A stretch of DNA of 59,148 nt from Bifidobacteriaceae bacterium. GTDB lineage: Bacteria > Actinomycetota > Actinomycetes > Actinomycetales > WQXJ01. This document shows, piece after piece, positions 49,618-59,148 of this stretch. The first letter of the stretch is position 1; each line of letters starts with the position of its first letter. The stretch covers positions 1-59,148 of the forward strand of contig JAITFE010000125.1 of the NCBI GenBank assembly GCA_031281585.1, written 5' to 3'. Both the position numbers and the translations under genes were made by a program. Under the pieces are notes generated by a model. It was given only the letters and a program-made list of their open reading frames with translations. It did not search any database and was not told the DNA's origin.

Positions 49618-49647
49618 GTCGTTTGGCACCCGGTCAGCATAAGCCAA

Positions 49648-50565
49648 TCAGCGTGAGTTTTCCTCATCGCGCAGTACCGCCAAGGCCTGATCGGTCAGGT
49701 CCGGCGCGGCGGCGTCCAGCCAAACGATCCTCGGATCGCGCCGGAACCACTTCAACTGCCGCCGGGCCAGTTGCCTGGTGGCCAGCGCGATTTGGGATTC
49801 CGCCTGGTCAGCGCCCAGTTCGCCGTCAAGGACGGCGAGCCCCTCCCGGTAGCCGATCGCCCTTGACGCCGTCCGGCCCCGCCGCAAACCCCGGGCGTCC
49901 AGCCGGGCGACCTCCTCCATCAGGCCGGCCCGCATCATGCCGCCCACCCGCCGGTCGATCAGCGCGTCGAGTTCGGCCAGGTCGCGCCGCAAGCCAATGA
50001 TCCGAAGCGGCCGCCAGGCGGTGTAGGCGGGCAGGTGGGCGCCGAACGGCCGTCCGGTCAGTTCGATCACCTCCAGCGCCCGCGCGATCCGCCGGAGGTT
50101 CCCGGGCAGGATCGCGGCCGCCGCCGCCGGGTCGCGTCGCGCCAACTCGCCATGCAGAAACGCGGCGCCCCGTTCCTCGCCAAGGGCCTCCCATTTGGCC
50201 CTGACCACGGGATCCTGTCCGGGGAACTCAATCACGTCGGTGACCGCCCGGACATACAGGCCCGAGCCTCCCACCAGGATTGGTTGCCGCCCCCGCGCCC
50301 ACACGCCGCCGATGTCGTCCCGCGCGTGCCGTTGATAGGCCGCCACCGACGCCTCCTCCGTCACGTCGAGCACGTCCACTTGGTGGTGCGCGATGCCGCG
50401 CCGGCCGCTTTCCGGAGTCCGCGCCGTCCCGATGTCCATTCCCCGGTAGAGGGCCATGGCGTCGCCGTTGACGATCTCGCCGCCCAGGCATTCCGCCAGG
50501 TCCAGCGCCAACTCGCTCTTGCCGGTGGCGGTCGGGCCGACAATGGCGAACAGCTCAGGCCGCAT
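49648..50565 (-). CDS. miaA: tRNA dimethylallyltransferase
   Basis: MiaA prenylates A37 of tRNAs reading UNN codons; MiaB (55926) then adds the methylthio group. 305 residues: P-loop GPTATGKSELA, NGDAMALYRGMDIGTART (DSMQxY region, here DAMALY), HHQVDVLDV, GGSGLYVRAV, and ATRQLARRQLKWFRR. ATG 50565 lies within the end of the oxidoreductase gene (11-base overlap). Confidence 0.95.
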   Translation of the reverse strand: MRPELFAIVGPTATGKSELALDLAECLGGEIVNGDAMALYRGMDIGTARTPESGRRGIAHHQVDVLDVTEEASVAAYQRHARDDIGGVWARGRQPILVGGSGLYVRAVTDVIEFPGQDPVVRAKWEALGEERGAAFLHGELARRDPAAAAAILPGNLRRIARALEVIELTGRPFGAHLPAYTAWRPLRIIGLRRDLAELDALIDRRVGGMMRAGLMEEVARLDARGLRRGRTASRAIGYREGLAVLDGELGADQAESQIALATRQLARRQLKWFRRDPRIVWLDAAAPDLTDQALAVLRDEENSR

Positions 50566-53389
50566 TGCCCAAACGCTCGGCGAGAAGCTGGGCCAGGTGA
50601 ACCCCGCGCCGCCCGGCCAGATCGGCCGCCTGGGTGCGGCAGGAGAACCCGTCCGCCAGGAAAACCGCGTCAGGCGCGTCCGCCAGCGCGGGCAGCAGCG
50701 AGCGTTGGGCCACTTTGACGGACGTCTCGTAGTGTCCGGGCGTCATGCCGAAGTCGCCCGCCATTCCGCAGCACCCGGCGAGCCGTTTGACCTTGGCGCC
50801 CAGGCCGGTCAGCAGCTTGAAATCGGCGTCCCAGCCCATCACCGCGTGATGGTGGCAATGCGGTTGGGCCACCAGGTCAAGGCCGTCCAGGGAGGGGCCG
50901 CGCCAACGTCCGGCCTCCAGATCCGCGGTCAGCTGTTCGGCCAATGTCTTGACGGAGCGCGCCACCGCCGCCGCGCGGGGGTCGTTTGGGAGCAAATCCA
51001 CCAGGTCGGAGCGCAGAGCCGCCGTGCAACTCGGCTCGACCCCGACAATCGGCAGTCCGTTGACCGCGAACGGGCCCAGCACGTTCATCAGATCCGCCAA
51101 CCGCCGCTTGGCGCCGCCCAGTTGGCCGGTGGTGATCCAAGTCAAACCGCAGCACGCCGCCGGGGGCACTGTGTAGACCGTGTGCCCGGCCGCGGCGAGA
51201 ACCCGTGCCGCCGCCAGATCCACCTCCGGGTCAAGGGCGGAGCTGAAAGAATCCGCCCACAACAGCACCGGGTTGGCGCCTTTGACCTGGCTGGTGTCGC
51301 CCGCCGGCGCAGGCGCGGCCGCCTGGCTGTGGAAGGGCTGGGCGGCGAAGCGCGGCAGCGACCGCCGCGTGTCCAATCCGCCCAGCCGCAGAATCGCCTT
51401 GCCGAGGATGGGCGCGTGCAAAGCCAGGTTCGCCAGCGCGGGGACCCGGCTCGCCAGGCGGGTCCAGCGCGGCAGCCAACCCAGCAGGTAGTGCACCAGC
51501 GGCCGGGGCCGGCGCCGGTAGCGCCGGAACAGCGACTCGGACTTCAGCCGCGACATGTCGACGGCGGCCGGGCAGTCGCTTGAGCAGGCCTTGCAAGCCA
51601 AGCACAGGTCGAGCGCCTCGGCCAGTTCGGGAGCGTCGAAGCCATGCCCGATCAACGAGCCGTTCGCAACCTCCTGCAGCACCCGCGCCCGCCCCCGCGT
51701 CGAGTCCTTCTCCTCGCCCGAGGCCAGGAACGACGGGCACATGAAGCTTCCGGCGGGCGACCCGTCGGCGTGGCACTTCGCCACGCCGGTGCAACGATGC
51801 GCCGCCTTGGTGATGTCGCCGCCATCCGACTTGAACGCGAATCCCCCGCGAGCGGGCAGCCGCCGAGCCGCCGGGCACCGCAAATCCGCGTCAAGCGGCG
51901 CCGGAGCCGCCTTGACCCCCGGATTCATCAGCCCCAGCGGATCGAACAGGCCCTTGAACTGCTCCATCGCCTTGATCGCGGCGGGCGAGTACATCAGCTT
52001 CAACAGTTCGGAGCGCGCCCGGCCGTCGCCGTGCTCGCCGGAGAGCGAGCCCCCATGCGCCACCACCAGCTCCCCGGCCGCCTCCATGAAGCCCCGGAAG
52101 ACCCGCGTGCCGCGCTCGAACGGGAAATCGATTCGAATGTGGACGCAACCGTCGCCAAGATGGCCGTAGGGAGACCCCTCCAATTCGAACTCGTCCAACA
52201 GTCGGTCGAAGGCGCGCAGATAGGCGCCCAAGTTTTGGGGTGGCACGGCGGCGTCCTCAAAACCCGGCCAGCCCTGATGACCGTGCTGCGTCCGGCCGCC
52301 CAGGCCCGCGCCGTCCTCGCGGATCCGCCACATCGCCCGGGCCTGAGGACCCGAGGGAAAAACCTGGTGGTGGAGGGTGGAGGCGGCGGAGATCACGCCT
52401 TGGGCGGCCGCCTCGTCCTCGACCTCGACCATCAGCCACGCGCGGCCCTCCGGCAGGTCGGGCGCACGGCCCCGATGGCGCAAGTACACCTCCAAGAGGC
52501 GGGCGTCCAGCCCCTCAACGGCCAACGGGCCCAGCGGGAGGAGGGCTGGGACGTTGTCTGCGGCATCGGGCAAGGTCGGGTAGCCCAACACAACCAAAAC
52601 CGGGGCCCTTGCCAGCGGAACCAGACGCAACGTCGCCTCGGTCACCATGCCGAGGGTTCCCTCGCCGCCGACCAGGGCTTTGGCGAGGTGGGCGCCCTTT
52701 TCGGGAAGGAGGTGGTCAAGGCCGTAGCCGCTGAGCTGGCGGCGGAAAAGCCCGAACTCCGTGCGGATCACCGCGAGATTGGCGGCGACCAACTCCGTCA
52801 AGCCGGGCACCGCGTCAAGGCCGCCCGCGCCCGCCTCAAGACGGCGGCCGTGCCCGTCGATCAGAGTCAACGCCACCACGTTGTCCGCCGTGCGGCCATA
52901 GGCGACCGCGTGGTTGCCGCAAGCGTTATTGCCGATCATGCCGCCAAAGGTGCAACGGGAATGCGTGGACGGATCGGGGCCGAAGCGGAGACCGTGTGGC
53001 GCCGCCAAGCGCTGCAGGGAGTCCATCACCACGCCCGGCTGGACCGTCGCGGTGCGGCCGGCCACGTCGATGTCGAGAATGCGGTTCAGGTGGCGCGAGG
53101 TGTCAACCAGAATTCCGGCGCCCACGGCGTTGCCCGCGCAGGAGGTGCCCGCGCCGCGCATGGTCACCGGGGCCTCGAATTGCCGGGCGATGTCGCCAAT
53201 GACGGCCAGGTCGTGGTCGTCTTCCGGGAACGCCACGACGGCGGGGACCACTCGGTAGTTCGACGCGTCCGTCGAATACATGGCCCGGCTCAGCGTGGTC
53301 GTGTCGACCTCGCCCCGCAGCTCCTTCGCCAGAGCGGCAGCCAGCGGTTCGGCAAGCGAGTTCGGGTCCACGTGACAATAGTCTCCCAT
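50555..53389 (-). CDS. FAD-linked oxidoreductase fused to Fe-S/CCG domains
   Basis: 944 residues. The N-terminal FAD_binding_4 region (PVTMRGAGTSCAGNAVG, STHSRCTFGGMIGNNACGNH, LVGGEGTLGMVTEATL) is followed by an FAD-oxidase C domain (GHLGDGCVHIRIDFP, HGGSLSGEHGDGRARSELL), two 4Fe-4S clusters (CTGVAKCH and CLACKACSSDCP), and a cysteine-rich CCG domain (PPAACCGLTW, CCGMAGDFG). This matches Dld3/YdiJ-type D-2-hydroxyacid (D-lactate or D-2-hydroxyglutarate) dehydrogenases passing electrons to a quinone. ATG 53389 is chosen for homology. Substrate uncertain. Confidence 0.9.
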   Translation of the reverse strand: MGDYCHVDPNSLAEPLAAALAKELRGEVDTTTLSRAMYSTDASNYRVVPAVVAFPEDDHDLAVIGDIARQFEAPVTMRGAGTSCAGNAVGAGILVDTSRHLNRILDIDVAGRTATVQPGVVMDSLQRLAAPHGLRFGPDPSTHSRCTFGGMIGNNACGNHAVAYGRTADNVVALTLIDGHGRRLEAGAGGLDAVPGLTELVAANLAVIRTEFGLFRRQLSGYGLDHLLPEKGAHLAKALVGGEGTLGMVTEATLRLVPLARAPVLVVLGYPTLPDAADNVPALLPLGPLAVEGLDARLLEVYLRHRGRAPDLPEGRAWLMVEVEDEAAAQGVISAASTLHHQVFPSGPQARAMWRIREDGAGLGGRTQHGHQGWPGFEDAAVPPQNLGAYLRAFDRLLDEFELEGSPYGHLGDGCVHIRIDFPFERGTRVFRGFMEAAGELVVAHGGSLSGEHGDGRARSELLKLMYSPAAIKAMEQFKGLFDPLGLMNPGVKAAPAPLDADLRCPAARRLPARGGFAFKSDGGDITKAAHRCTGVAKCHADGSPAGSFMCPSFLASGEEKDSTRGRARVLQEVANGSLIGHGFDAPELAEALDLCLACKACSSDCPAAVDMSRLKSESLFRRYRRRPRPLVHYLLGWLPRWTRLASRVPALANLALHAPILGKAILRLGGLDTRRSLPRFAAQPFHSQAAAPAPAGDTSQVKGANPVLLWADSFSSALDPEVDLAAARVLAAAGHTVYTVPPAACCGLTWITTGQLGGAKRRLADLMNVLGPFAVNGLPIVGVEPSCTAALRSDLVDLLPNDPRAAAVARSVKTLAEQLTADLEAGRWRGPSLDGLDLVAQPHCHHHAVMGWDADFKLLTGLGAKVKRLAGCCGMAGDFGMTPGHYETSVKVAQRSLLPALADAPDAVFLADGFSCRTQAADLAGRRGVHLAQLLAERLGNAA

Positions 53390-53542
53390 GATTGGGCGCC
53401 GCGGCGTTTGAAGCACGGGGCTCCGAACTGCGACCTGTCACGGTCCCGTCTAGTTTCGGCGGCGCCGCGCCCGGAAACGCCCTGTCATTCGCTGGTACCG
53501 TTGCAGCCAGCTTCCACACGATCTGAATGGAGGAGTCGCGCG

Positions 53543-54019
53543 ATGACTGTCCCCCAGGACCCCGTCAACCCGGAGCCGTCGAACGGACCCGAGCCGGGAC
53601 AGCCGGCGTATCCGTATCAACAACCCGAGTACGGCCAGCCGGGCTATCCGCCCGAATACGGCGAGCCGGCCTACGGCCAGCCCCCGTACGGGCAGGGCTA
53701 TCCGCCTCCAGCGCCGGGTTACGGGACTGGTTATCCGCCTCCGGGGCCCGGATACCAGCCTTACTATCCGCCAAACCCCAACGCCAAGTCGAAGATAGCG
53801 GCGGGCCTGCTGGGGATCTTCTTGGGCGCTTTTGGCGTCCACAACTTCTATTTGGGCCGCACCGGCCCCGCCGTGGCCCAGCTTCTGATCACAGTTCTGA
53901 GCCTGGGATTCCTCGGATTCGTCTCTGGGATCTGGGGCCTGATCGAGGGGATCATGATCTTAACCGCCAAGCCCGGCACCTCGTGGGCCTACGACGCCCA
54001 CGGCTTCCCGCTCGAATAG
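53543..54019 (+). CDS. TM2-domain membrane protein
   Basis: 158 residues. A Pro/Tyr/Gly-rich N-terminus with repeated GYPP and QPxYG units (1-78) is followed by a TM2 domain: KIAAGLLGIFLGAFGVHNFY, LGRTG, and LLITVLSLGFLGFVSGIWGLIEG, with the conserved G-x-H-x-F-Y-L-G pattern. GGAGGAG lies before the ATG at 53543. TM2 proteins have no firm role. The neighbouring DUF805 proteins have the same type of tyrosine/proline-rich tail. Confidence 0.88.
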   Translation: MTVPQDPVNPEPSNGPEPGQPAYPYQQPEYGQPGYPPEYGEPAYGQPPYGQGYPPPAPGYGTGYPPPGPGYQPYYPPNPNAKSKIAAGLLGIFLGAFGVHNFYLGRTGPAVAQLLITVLSLGFLGFVSGIWGLIEGIMILTAKPGTSWAYDAHGFPLE

Positions 54020-54049
54020 CCCGGACGGCTTCCCCGGCCTGCGGCCAGG

Positions 54050-55015
54050 TCAACGGCGGCGGTCGTACAGCATCCTGCCGGCTTCAGAAGGCCCCTGGAC
54101 CAAGAAGATCAACAGCACTACCTCAGCGATCAAAACCGTGATGTTGCCAAGGGGGTAGGGGGCAAAGGCACCAAGACCACCCGCGACGACCAGGAGGAAA
54201 AACCAAGCGCCCGAGTGCCCCGCGTCATGCAGACGCCGCCAAAACAAGGCCAGGTTGGGGATGAATGTGCCCAGGATCCACACCAGATAGGCAATCACGA
54301 AGATGAGCGCGGACACCGTCTCGGCGAGGGACGCAGGGGATCCGCCGGCCCTGAAATCTGAAGCGGTTTCCATGAAGTCATTCCCGGTGGCGGCGTTGGC
54401 CGCTATTACCATGCCGGCCCCGAGGCCCAACGTGATCAGGAAGTTCGCCAGGAAGAACCACCAGAATTCAGCGCGCGACGCGCGGCCTGAAAAAGTCGCG
54501 TACTTCCGAAACGCGCGTTTGAAGGCGCCGAACAAACCGATTCCATACCAAGGTTGATCGAGGGGCGGCTTAGCCCGCGGGATGGGCGGGACGTTGAGCG
54601 GTTCGTTCGACAGCGGATAGGTGGCCGGGCCGTAGCCGGTGGGGCCGTAACCCGCCGGGCTGTAGGGGGGCGGGCCGTATGGGGACGAGCCAAACTGAGG
54701 CTGGCCGTAGCCGGGCTGGGCGCCGTAACCGCCTGCCGCGCCGGGATACTGGGACTGGCCATAGGCCGCGCCGGCGCCGGGCGGCGGCTGCTGTCCCGCG
54801 ACCGGTCCCCTGTAAAACGGGTCAGGCGCCGAACTTGGCGCCGACGGCGCGTAGGGGCTCGGGGTGCCAGCGAAAGGTTGCGAACCTGGCTGGCCGTATG
54901 GGGGTTGCGGAACCGGCTGGCCATAGGGCGACGGCGGAACCGGCTGGCCGTAGGGGGGCGGCGGAACCGCCTGACCGTACGGATCGCTCGGCGCGGCGAA
55001 AGGTGGGATGGTCAT
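54050..55015 (-). CDS. DUF805 membrane protein with long Pro/Tyr/Gly-rich tail
   Basis: 321 residues. Residues 1-140 are low-complexity repeats of the PYGQPVP type, probably disordered. The DUF805 domain follows: [61 protein letters not shown] and the closing EAGRMLYDRR. About four membrane segments. ATG 55015 preceded by AAGGCC. It is the intact member of a tandem pair with the gene at 55213. Confidence 0.85.
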   Translation of the reverse strand: MTIPPFAAPSDPYGQAVPPPPYGQPVPPSPYGQPVPQPPYGQPGSQPFAGTPSPYAPSAPSSAPDPFYRGPVAGQQPPPGAGAAYGQSQYPGAAGGYGAQPGYGQPQFGSSPYGPPPYSPAGYGPTGYGPATYPLSNEPLNVPPIPRAKPPLDQPWYGIGLFGAFKRAFRKYATFSGRASRAEFWWFFLANFLITLGLGAGMVIAANAATGNDFMETASDFRAGGSPASLAETVSALIFVIAYLVWILGTFIPNLALFWRRLHDAGHSGAWFFLLVVAGGLGAFAPYPLGNITVLIAEVVLLIFLVQGPSEAGRMLYDRRR

Positions 55016-55212
55016 GGCTTGGCCTTCGGTTGGGGTGCAAATGCCAGCGCCAGCATAACCCCAGCGCAGGTCGCGCCACCAGACGTCGGCCACGCGAGCC
55101 CTTGACAATGAGCCATCACGGGCCCCGAACCGGGCGCTCCGGCGAGTGCAGCGGCCACAAACGCAGAGACCGAGCGTCAATGAGTGGCTGTCGCGGCGCC
55201 TGCGGGACCGAA

Positions 55213-55929
55213 TCAGCCAATCACGGTGGTCTGCCCAAACGCGTGTTGGTCGTATCGAGCGCCGGCGAGCGCGGCGGGCTGGGCCAGGGACACGATCAAC
55301 TGGATGAAGAACCAGCCGCCCGAATGGCCCGCGTCGTGGAGGCGACGCCAGGTCACCGCGAGCTTGGGGAAGAGCGAGACAAGCCACCACAGGGCCCCAA
55401 GGCCGAGCAAAAGGTAGGCCGGCACCCATTCGGCGTTGGCGGCGCTGAATGGGAGCAGGTTGAGGCCGCCATACACAATGGTCCAAGCCAAGCCGGGGCT
55501 CACCAGAAAGGTGACCACAACGACCCCCGTCTCGATCAGCGAGTTGGCCAGGAAAAACCACCAGAATTCGCCGCGCGAGGCGCGGCCGGAGAAATCCCCC
55601 TGCTTTTGGAACGCCCGCTTGAAAGCATCCGTGAAGCCAATCCCGTACCAAGGCTGGTTCAGCGCCGGTTTCACGCCTGTCATAGAACGCAGCACAATGT
55701 CCGGGTTCGGCAACTCGTAGGTCCGCCGGCCCGCCTGGGTCGGGAACTGTTCGGCGGGATCCGGGACGGGCGGGGCGGCCGGATCCTCTGGCCCCGGCGG
55801 ATGGACGCCGACGGCCTGCGGTTCGGCGGCCGCGTATTCGCGGTAGAAGGGATCGGGCCCCGGCGCCGTGGACGGCCCGGTCCGCCAATCGAACCGCGGC
55901 GCCGGGCCGGGATCGGGATGGCGGGTCAC
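55213..55929 (-). CDS. DUF805 membrane protein, shortened C-terminus
   Basis: 238 residues. [35 protein letters not shown] and [18 protein letters not shown] align with the neighbour at 54050. After [10 protein letters not shown] the protein ends with [16 protein letters not shown], so the last membrane helix and the closing GPSEAG-type motif are missing. It may be a frameshifted or decaying copy. The N-terminal tail is shorter and less repetitive. GTG 55929 overlaps the miaB stop as GTGA. Confidence 0.8.
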   Translation of the reverse strand: MTRHPDPGPAPRFDWRTGPSTAPGPDPFYREYAAAEPQAVGVHPPGPEDPAAPPVPDPAEQFPTQAGRRTYELPNPDIVLRSMTGVKPALNQPWYGIGFTDAFKRAFQKQGDFSGRASRGEFWWFFLANSLIETGVVVVTFLVSPGLAWTIVYGGLNLLPFSAANAEWVPAYLLLGLGALWWLVSLFPKLAVTWRRLHDAGHSGGWFFIQLIVSLAQPAALAGARYDQHAFGQTTVIG

Positions 55930-57455
55930 CGTGCCGCGACCCGCAACTTCAACGGCGCCAGGCGGCCGGGCCGCGCCGCGTGGGGCGGCGCCGCGTCCGG
56001 CCGGCGTTCCGCGTAGGGGACAACCTGGAACGGCCCGCCCGACAGGGCCGCGTCCGCGATCAAATGGTGCGGCGCGCTGTCCGTCACCACCGTGTGCACT
56101 ATGTCGCCGGGCTGGGCCGCGGCATGGGAGGCAGTTTCCAGCCCAGCCGCCAAAGCTCCCGCCGAAGCGGGGGCGGTAGGCAACGCGATGTGGACAAGGC
56201 GGCCTTCGCGGCTGCGGCCGGAAACGCGGGACCGCAACCGGTCTTTGCGGCCTTCGCCGGCCGCCACCAGCACCTCGACGGGTTTGCCAACCTGGGCGGC
56301 GTTGTCCTCCTCGCTGATCCCGTCCTGCAACTCGACCAGGCGGCCGAAGCGCTCCCCCACCACCTGGGGCGGCACCTGATCCGGCATGGTCGCCGCCGGG
56401 GTGCCCGGCCGGATCGAGTATTGGAAGGTGAACGCGCTGGCGAAGCGGGCCTCGGCCACCAGGTCGAGCGTGGCCTGGAAGTCGGCCTCCGTCTCGCCCG
56501 GGAAGCCCACTATCACGTCCGTGGAAATGGCGGCATCCGGCATGGCCGCCCGCACCCGTTCCAGCACGCCGAGGAAGCGCGCGGCCCGGTAGGAGCGGCG
56601 CATGGCGCGCAGAATCCGATCCGAGCCGGACTGCAAAGGCATGTGCAATTGCCGGGCCACCACCGGCGTCTCGGCCATCGCGGCAATCACGTCGTCGCTG
56701 AACGCCGCCGGGTGCGGCGAGGTGAAACGCAGTCGTTCCAGGCCGCGCACCTGCCCAACCGCCCGCAGCAACTTGGCGAATGCCCCCCGGTCGCCAAATT
56801 CGGCGCCGTAGGAGTTGACGTTTTGGCCCAGCAGGGTGACCTCGACGGCGCCAGAGGCCACCACCGCCTCGACTTCCGCCAGGATGTCACCCGGCCGGCG
56901 GTCGCGTTCACGCCCGCGCAGCGACGGGACAATGCAAAAGGTGCAGGTGTTGTTGCAGCCAACCGAGATGGACACCCACGCGCTGAAAGCCGAGTCCCGC
57001 CGGGTTGGCAGAGTTGACGGGAACACCGTCAACGCCTCTTCGATCTCGACTTGCGCCTGTTGGTTGTGACGGGCGCGGTCCAGAAGCGCGGGCAGCGCGC
57101 CCAGATTGTGCGTGCCGAAGACCACGTCCACCCAGGGCGCCTTCTCCACAATGCCAGCCCGGTCCTTTTGGGCCAGGCAGCCGCCCACCGCGATCTGCAT
57201 GCCCGGCCGTTCTTGTTTGAGCTGGCGGAGCTGGCCCAGATTCCCAAACAGCCGGGTGGCCGCGTTTTCCCTGACCGCGCAGGTGTTGAGGACCACCACG
57301 TCGGCTTCGGGGATCCCGTGCGCCCGGATTGGGGCGCCATCCGCCGCCACGTAACCCGCCGCCTCGAGCAGGCCCGCAATGTGCTCCGAATCATGCACAT
57401 TCATCTGGCAGCCAAGGGTGCGCACGGCGTAGGTGCGCGGCGGTGTGACAGTCAT
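55926..57455 (-). CDS. miaB: tRNA-2-methylthio-N6-dimethylallyladenosine synthase
   Basis: MiaB is a radical-SAM enzyme that adds the 2-methylthio group to A37 after MiaA. 509 residues: N-terminal UPF0004 domain with cysteines in [22 protein letters not shown] and VGGCLAQKD; radical-SAM cluster CNNTCTFC in [34 protein letters not shown]; and a C-terminal TRAM domain ([15 protein letters not shown]). The ATG at 57455 is used; the frame upstream has no homology. Confidence 0.95.
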   Translation of the reverse strand: MTVTPPRTYAVRTLGCQMNVHDSEHIAGLLEAAGYVAADGAPIRAHGIPEADVVVLNTCAVRENAATRLFGNLGQLRQLKQERPGMQIAVGGCLAQKDRAGIVEKAPWVDVVFGTHNLGALPALLDRARHNQQAQVEIEEALTVFPSTLPTRRDSAFSAWVSISVGCNNTCTFCIVPSLRGRERDRRPGDILAEVEAVVASGAVEVTLLGQNVNSYGAEFGDRGAFAKLLRAVGQVRGLERLRFTSPHPAAFSDDVIAAMAETPVVARQLHMPLQSGSDRILRAMRRSYRAARFLGVLERVRAAMPDAAISTDVIVGFPGETEADFQATLDLVAEARFASAFTFQYSIRPGTPAATMPDQVPPQVVGERFGRLVELQDGISEEDNAAQVGKPVEVLVAAGEGRKDRLRSRVSGRSREGRLVHIALPTAPASAGALAAGLETASHAAAQPGDIVHTVVTDSAPHHLIADAALSGGPFQVVPYAERRPDAAPPHAARPGRLAPLKLRVAAR

Positions 57456-57472
57456 AGCGCGCTCAAGCCTAG

Positions 57473-57955
57473 CTAGGCCGTCAGTTCCTCGGCCAGCAGC
57501 CGTTTCGCGGTGGCGAAGGCCACGCCGGGACCGTGCCCCTTCCGCGTCAACAGCGTTGCCGTCCGGCGGAGCCGCGCCTCCGGCGCCAGACCCCGGGTGG
57601 CGGACAGCTTCTTCCTGGCCCAACACTCGGCGGCCTCGAGTTCGTCCTCCCTGGTCACTTGCGCCATGGCGGCCTGGGCGGTCTCAGGGTCGATCCCTTT
57701 GCGCTGAAGCTCCGCCGCCAAGGCGCGGCCGACCAGCCCGCGTTCGGCGTGCCGTGTTCGCACCAGCATCTCCGCCAACGAGCGGTCGTCGACCAGCCCC
57801 ACTTCTTCGAAGCGGTCCAAGAGCGCGGCCGCTATTTGGTCCGGCACGTCCTTTTGCGTCAGCAGTTCCGCCAGTTGCGCGCGCGAACGTGGCGACCGAT
57901 CCAAGGCTTTGAGGGCGATCGAGCGGGCGAACTCCGCCCGGTGATCCACCTTCAT
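57473..57955 (-). CDS. recX: RecA regulator RecX
   Basis: RecX caps RecA filaments and limits recombination. 160 residues made of three-helix repeats: [61 protein letters not shown] and a final [15 protein letters not shown]. It begins three bases after the recA stop, the standard recA-recX arrangement, so one transcript is expected. Confidence 0.94.
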   Translation of the reverse strand: MKVDHRAEFARSIALKALDRSPRSRAQLAELLTQKDVPDQIAAALLDRFEEVGLVDDRSLAEMLVRTRHAERGLVGRALAAELQRKGIDPETAQAAMAQVTREDELEAAECWARKKLSATRGLAPEARLRRTATLLTRKGHGPGVAFATAKRLLAEELTA

Positions 57956-57958
57956 GCG

Positions 57959-59074
<1,116 letters not shown>

Positions 59075-59121
59075 AGGGGTGCCCTTCACTTCTAGCGTGG
59101 AAATCCGATTGAACGCTATCC

Positions 59122-59144
59122 AGGCTAGAACCGCCCTCTGACAC
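59122..59144 (-). promoter_or_regulatory. RecA_NDp-like (PafBC-type) promoter of recA
   Basis: Minus-strand TGTCAG (59143-59138) and TAGCCT (59127-59122) are 10 bases apart, the same spacing as TGTCAG and TAGTGT in the mycobacterial LexA-independent recA promoter. That promoter class is activated by PafB/PafC after DNA damage. A LexA box is not visible before the window ends. Confidence 0.6.
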
Positions 59145-59148
59145 CGTC

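Noticed and set aside
51644-53540. Long plus-strand open frame antisense to the FAD oxidoreductase
   Set aside because: Low-complexity Arg/Gln/Pro translation with no homology. Only its end (TM2 protein from 53543) is real.
54630-55000. Tandem repeats in the DUF805 gene as a CRISPR-like array
   Set aside because: The repeats are in-frame PYGQP-type codons of a protein tail, irregular and without spacers.

Overview
The window is a stretch of a high-GC Gram-positive chromosome, almost certainly from the Actinomycetota. The reasons are the gene order rnc-rpmF-DUF177-coaD-rsmD-recG-rpmB-thiL-ddl, paired clpP1/clpP2 genes next to tig, a dcw (division and cell wall) cluster led by mraZ, a DUF3040 protein, a HelD-type helicase, a LysM gene divergent from lexA, and nrdR-nrdJ. 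Many genes start with GTG or TTG, and several (serA, nrdR, the methyltransferase at 48119) have a TANNNT box 6-7 bases before the start codon, as in leaderless actinobacterial transcripts. MurE carries DNPR, which points to meso-diaminopimelate peptidoglycan. I cannot name a genus. I found no rRNA, tRNA, CRISPR array, prophage or complete insertion sequence.

Layout. 1-10.8 kb: ribosome, RNA and cofactor genes (rnc, rpmF, DUF177, coaD, rsmD, recG, rpmB, thiL, ddl), interrupted by a lipoprotein gene, a VapBC-like toxin-antitoxin pair, decayed toxin-antitoxin remains and a second toxin-antitoxin pair inserted beside recG. 10.8-13.8 kb: clpP2, clpP1 and tig, separated by two large palindromes. 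14-28.6 kb: the dcw cluster on the minus strand, read mraZ-rsmH-ftsL-ftsI-murE-murF-mraY-murD-ftsW-murG-murC-ftsQ, with nearly every junction an ATGA/GTGA-type overlap; ftsZ does not follow ftsQ. 28.6-36.2 kb: DUF3040, dinB, a spermidine-synthase-like protein, a cold-shock protein, PAC2, HelD and serA. 36.3-41.9 kb: accessory material, with a truncated PH-like fragment, a small membrane-protein/GntR locus, a nitrilase-family hydrolase, a 21-codon ORF, a lipoprotein gene flanked by two hipA fragments, and a hipB-like gene. 41.9-59.1 kb: nrdJ-nrdR, LysM/lexA, hflX, an RsmC-like methyltransferase, dapF, miaA, a large FAD/Fe-S oxidoreductase, TM2 and DUF805 membrane proteins, miaB, recX and recA.

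How the genes work together. The dcw genes make lipid II and build the septum. clpP1P2 and tig handle protein quality control. lexA, the LysM protein, dinB, recG, recX and recA form the DNA-damage set, with a probable LexA box between the LysM gene and lexA and a RecA_NDp-like (PafBC-type) promoter before recA. nrdJ-nrdR supplies deoxynucleotides through the B12-dependent enzyme under its own repressor.

The most unusual signals are a copied recG 5-prime fragment on the far side of a toxin-antitoxin module, a perfect 29-bp-arm palindrome after clpP2, two homologous hipA fragments flanking a lipoprotein gene preceded by a very short ORF, and several clusters of GTGGA repeats at exact 10-base spacing upstream of mraZ. 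None of these amounts to a proven new system. They suggest repeated insertion and decay of small modules inside a housekeeping region.
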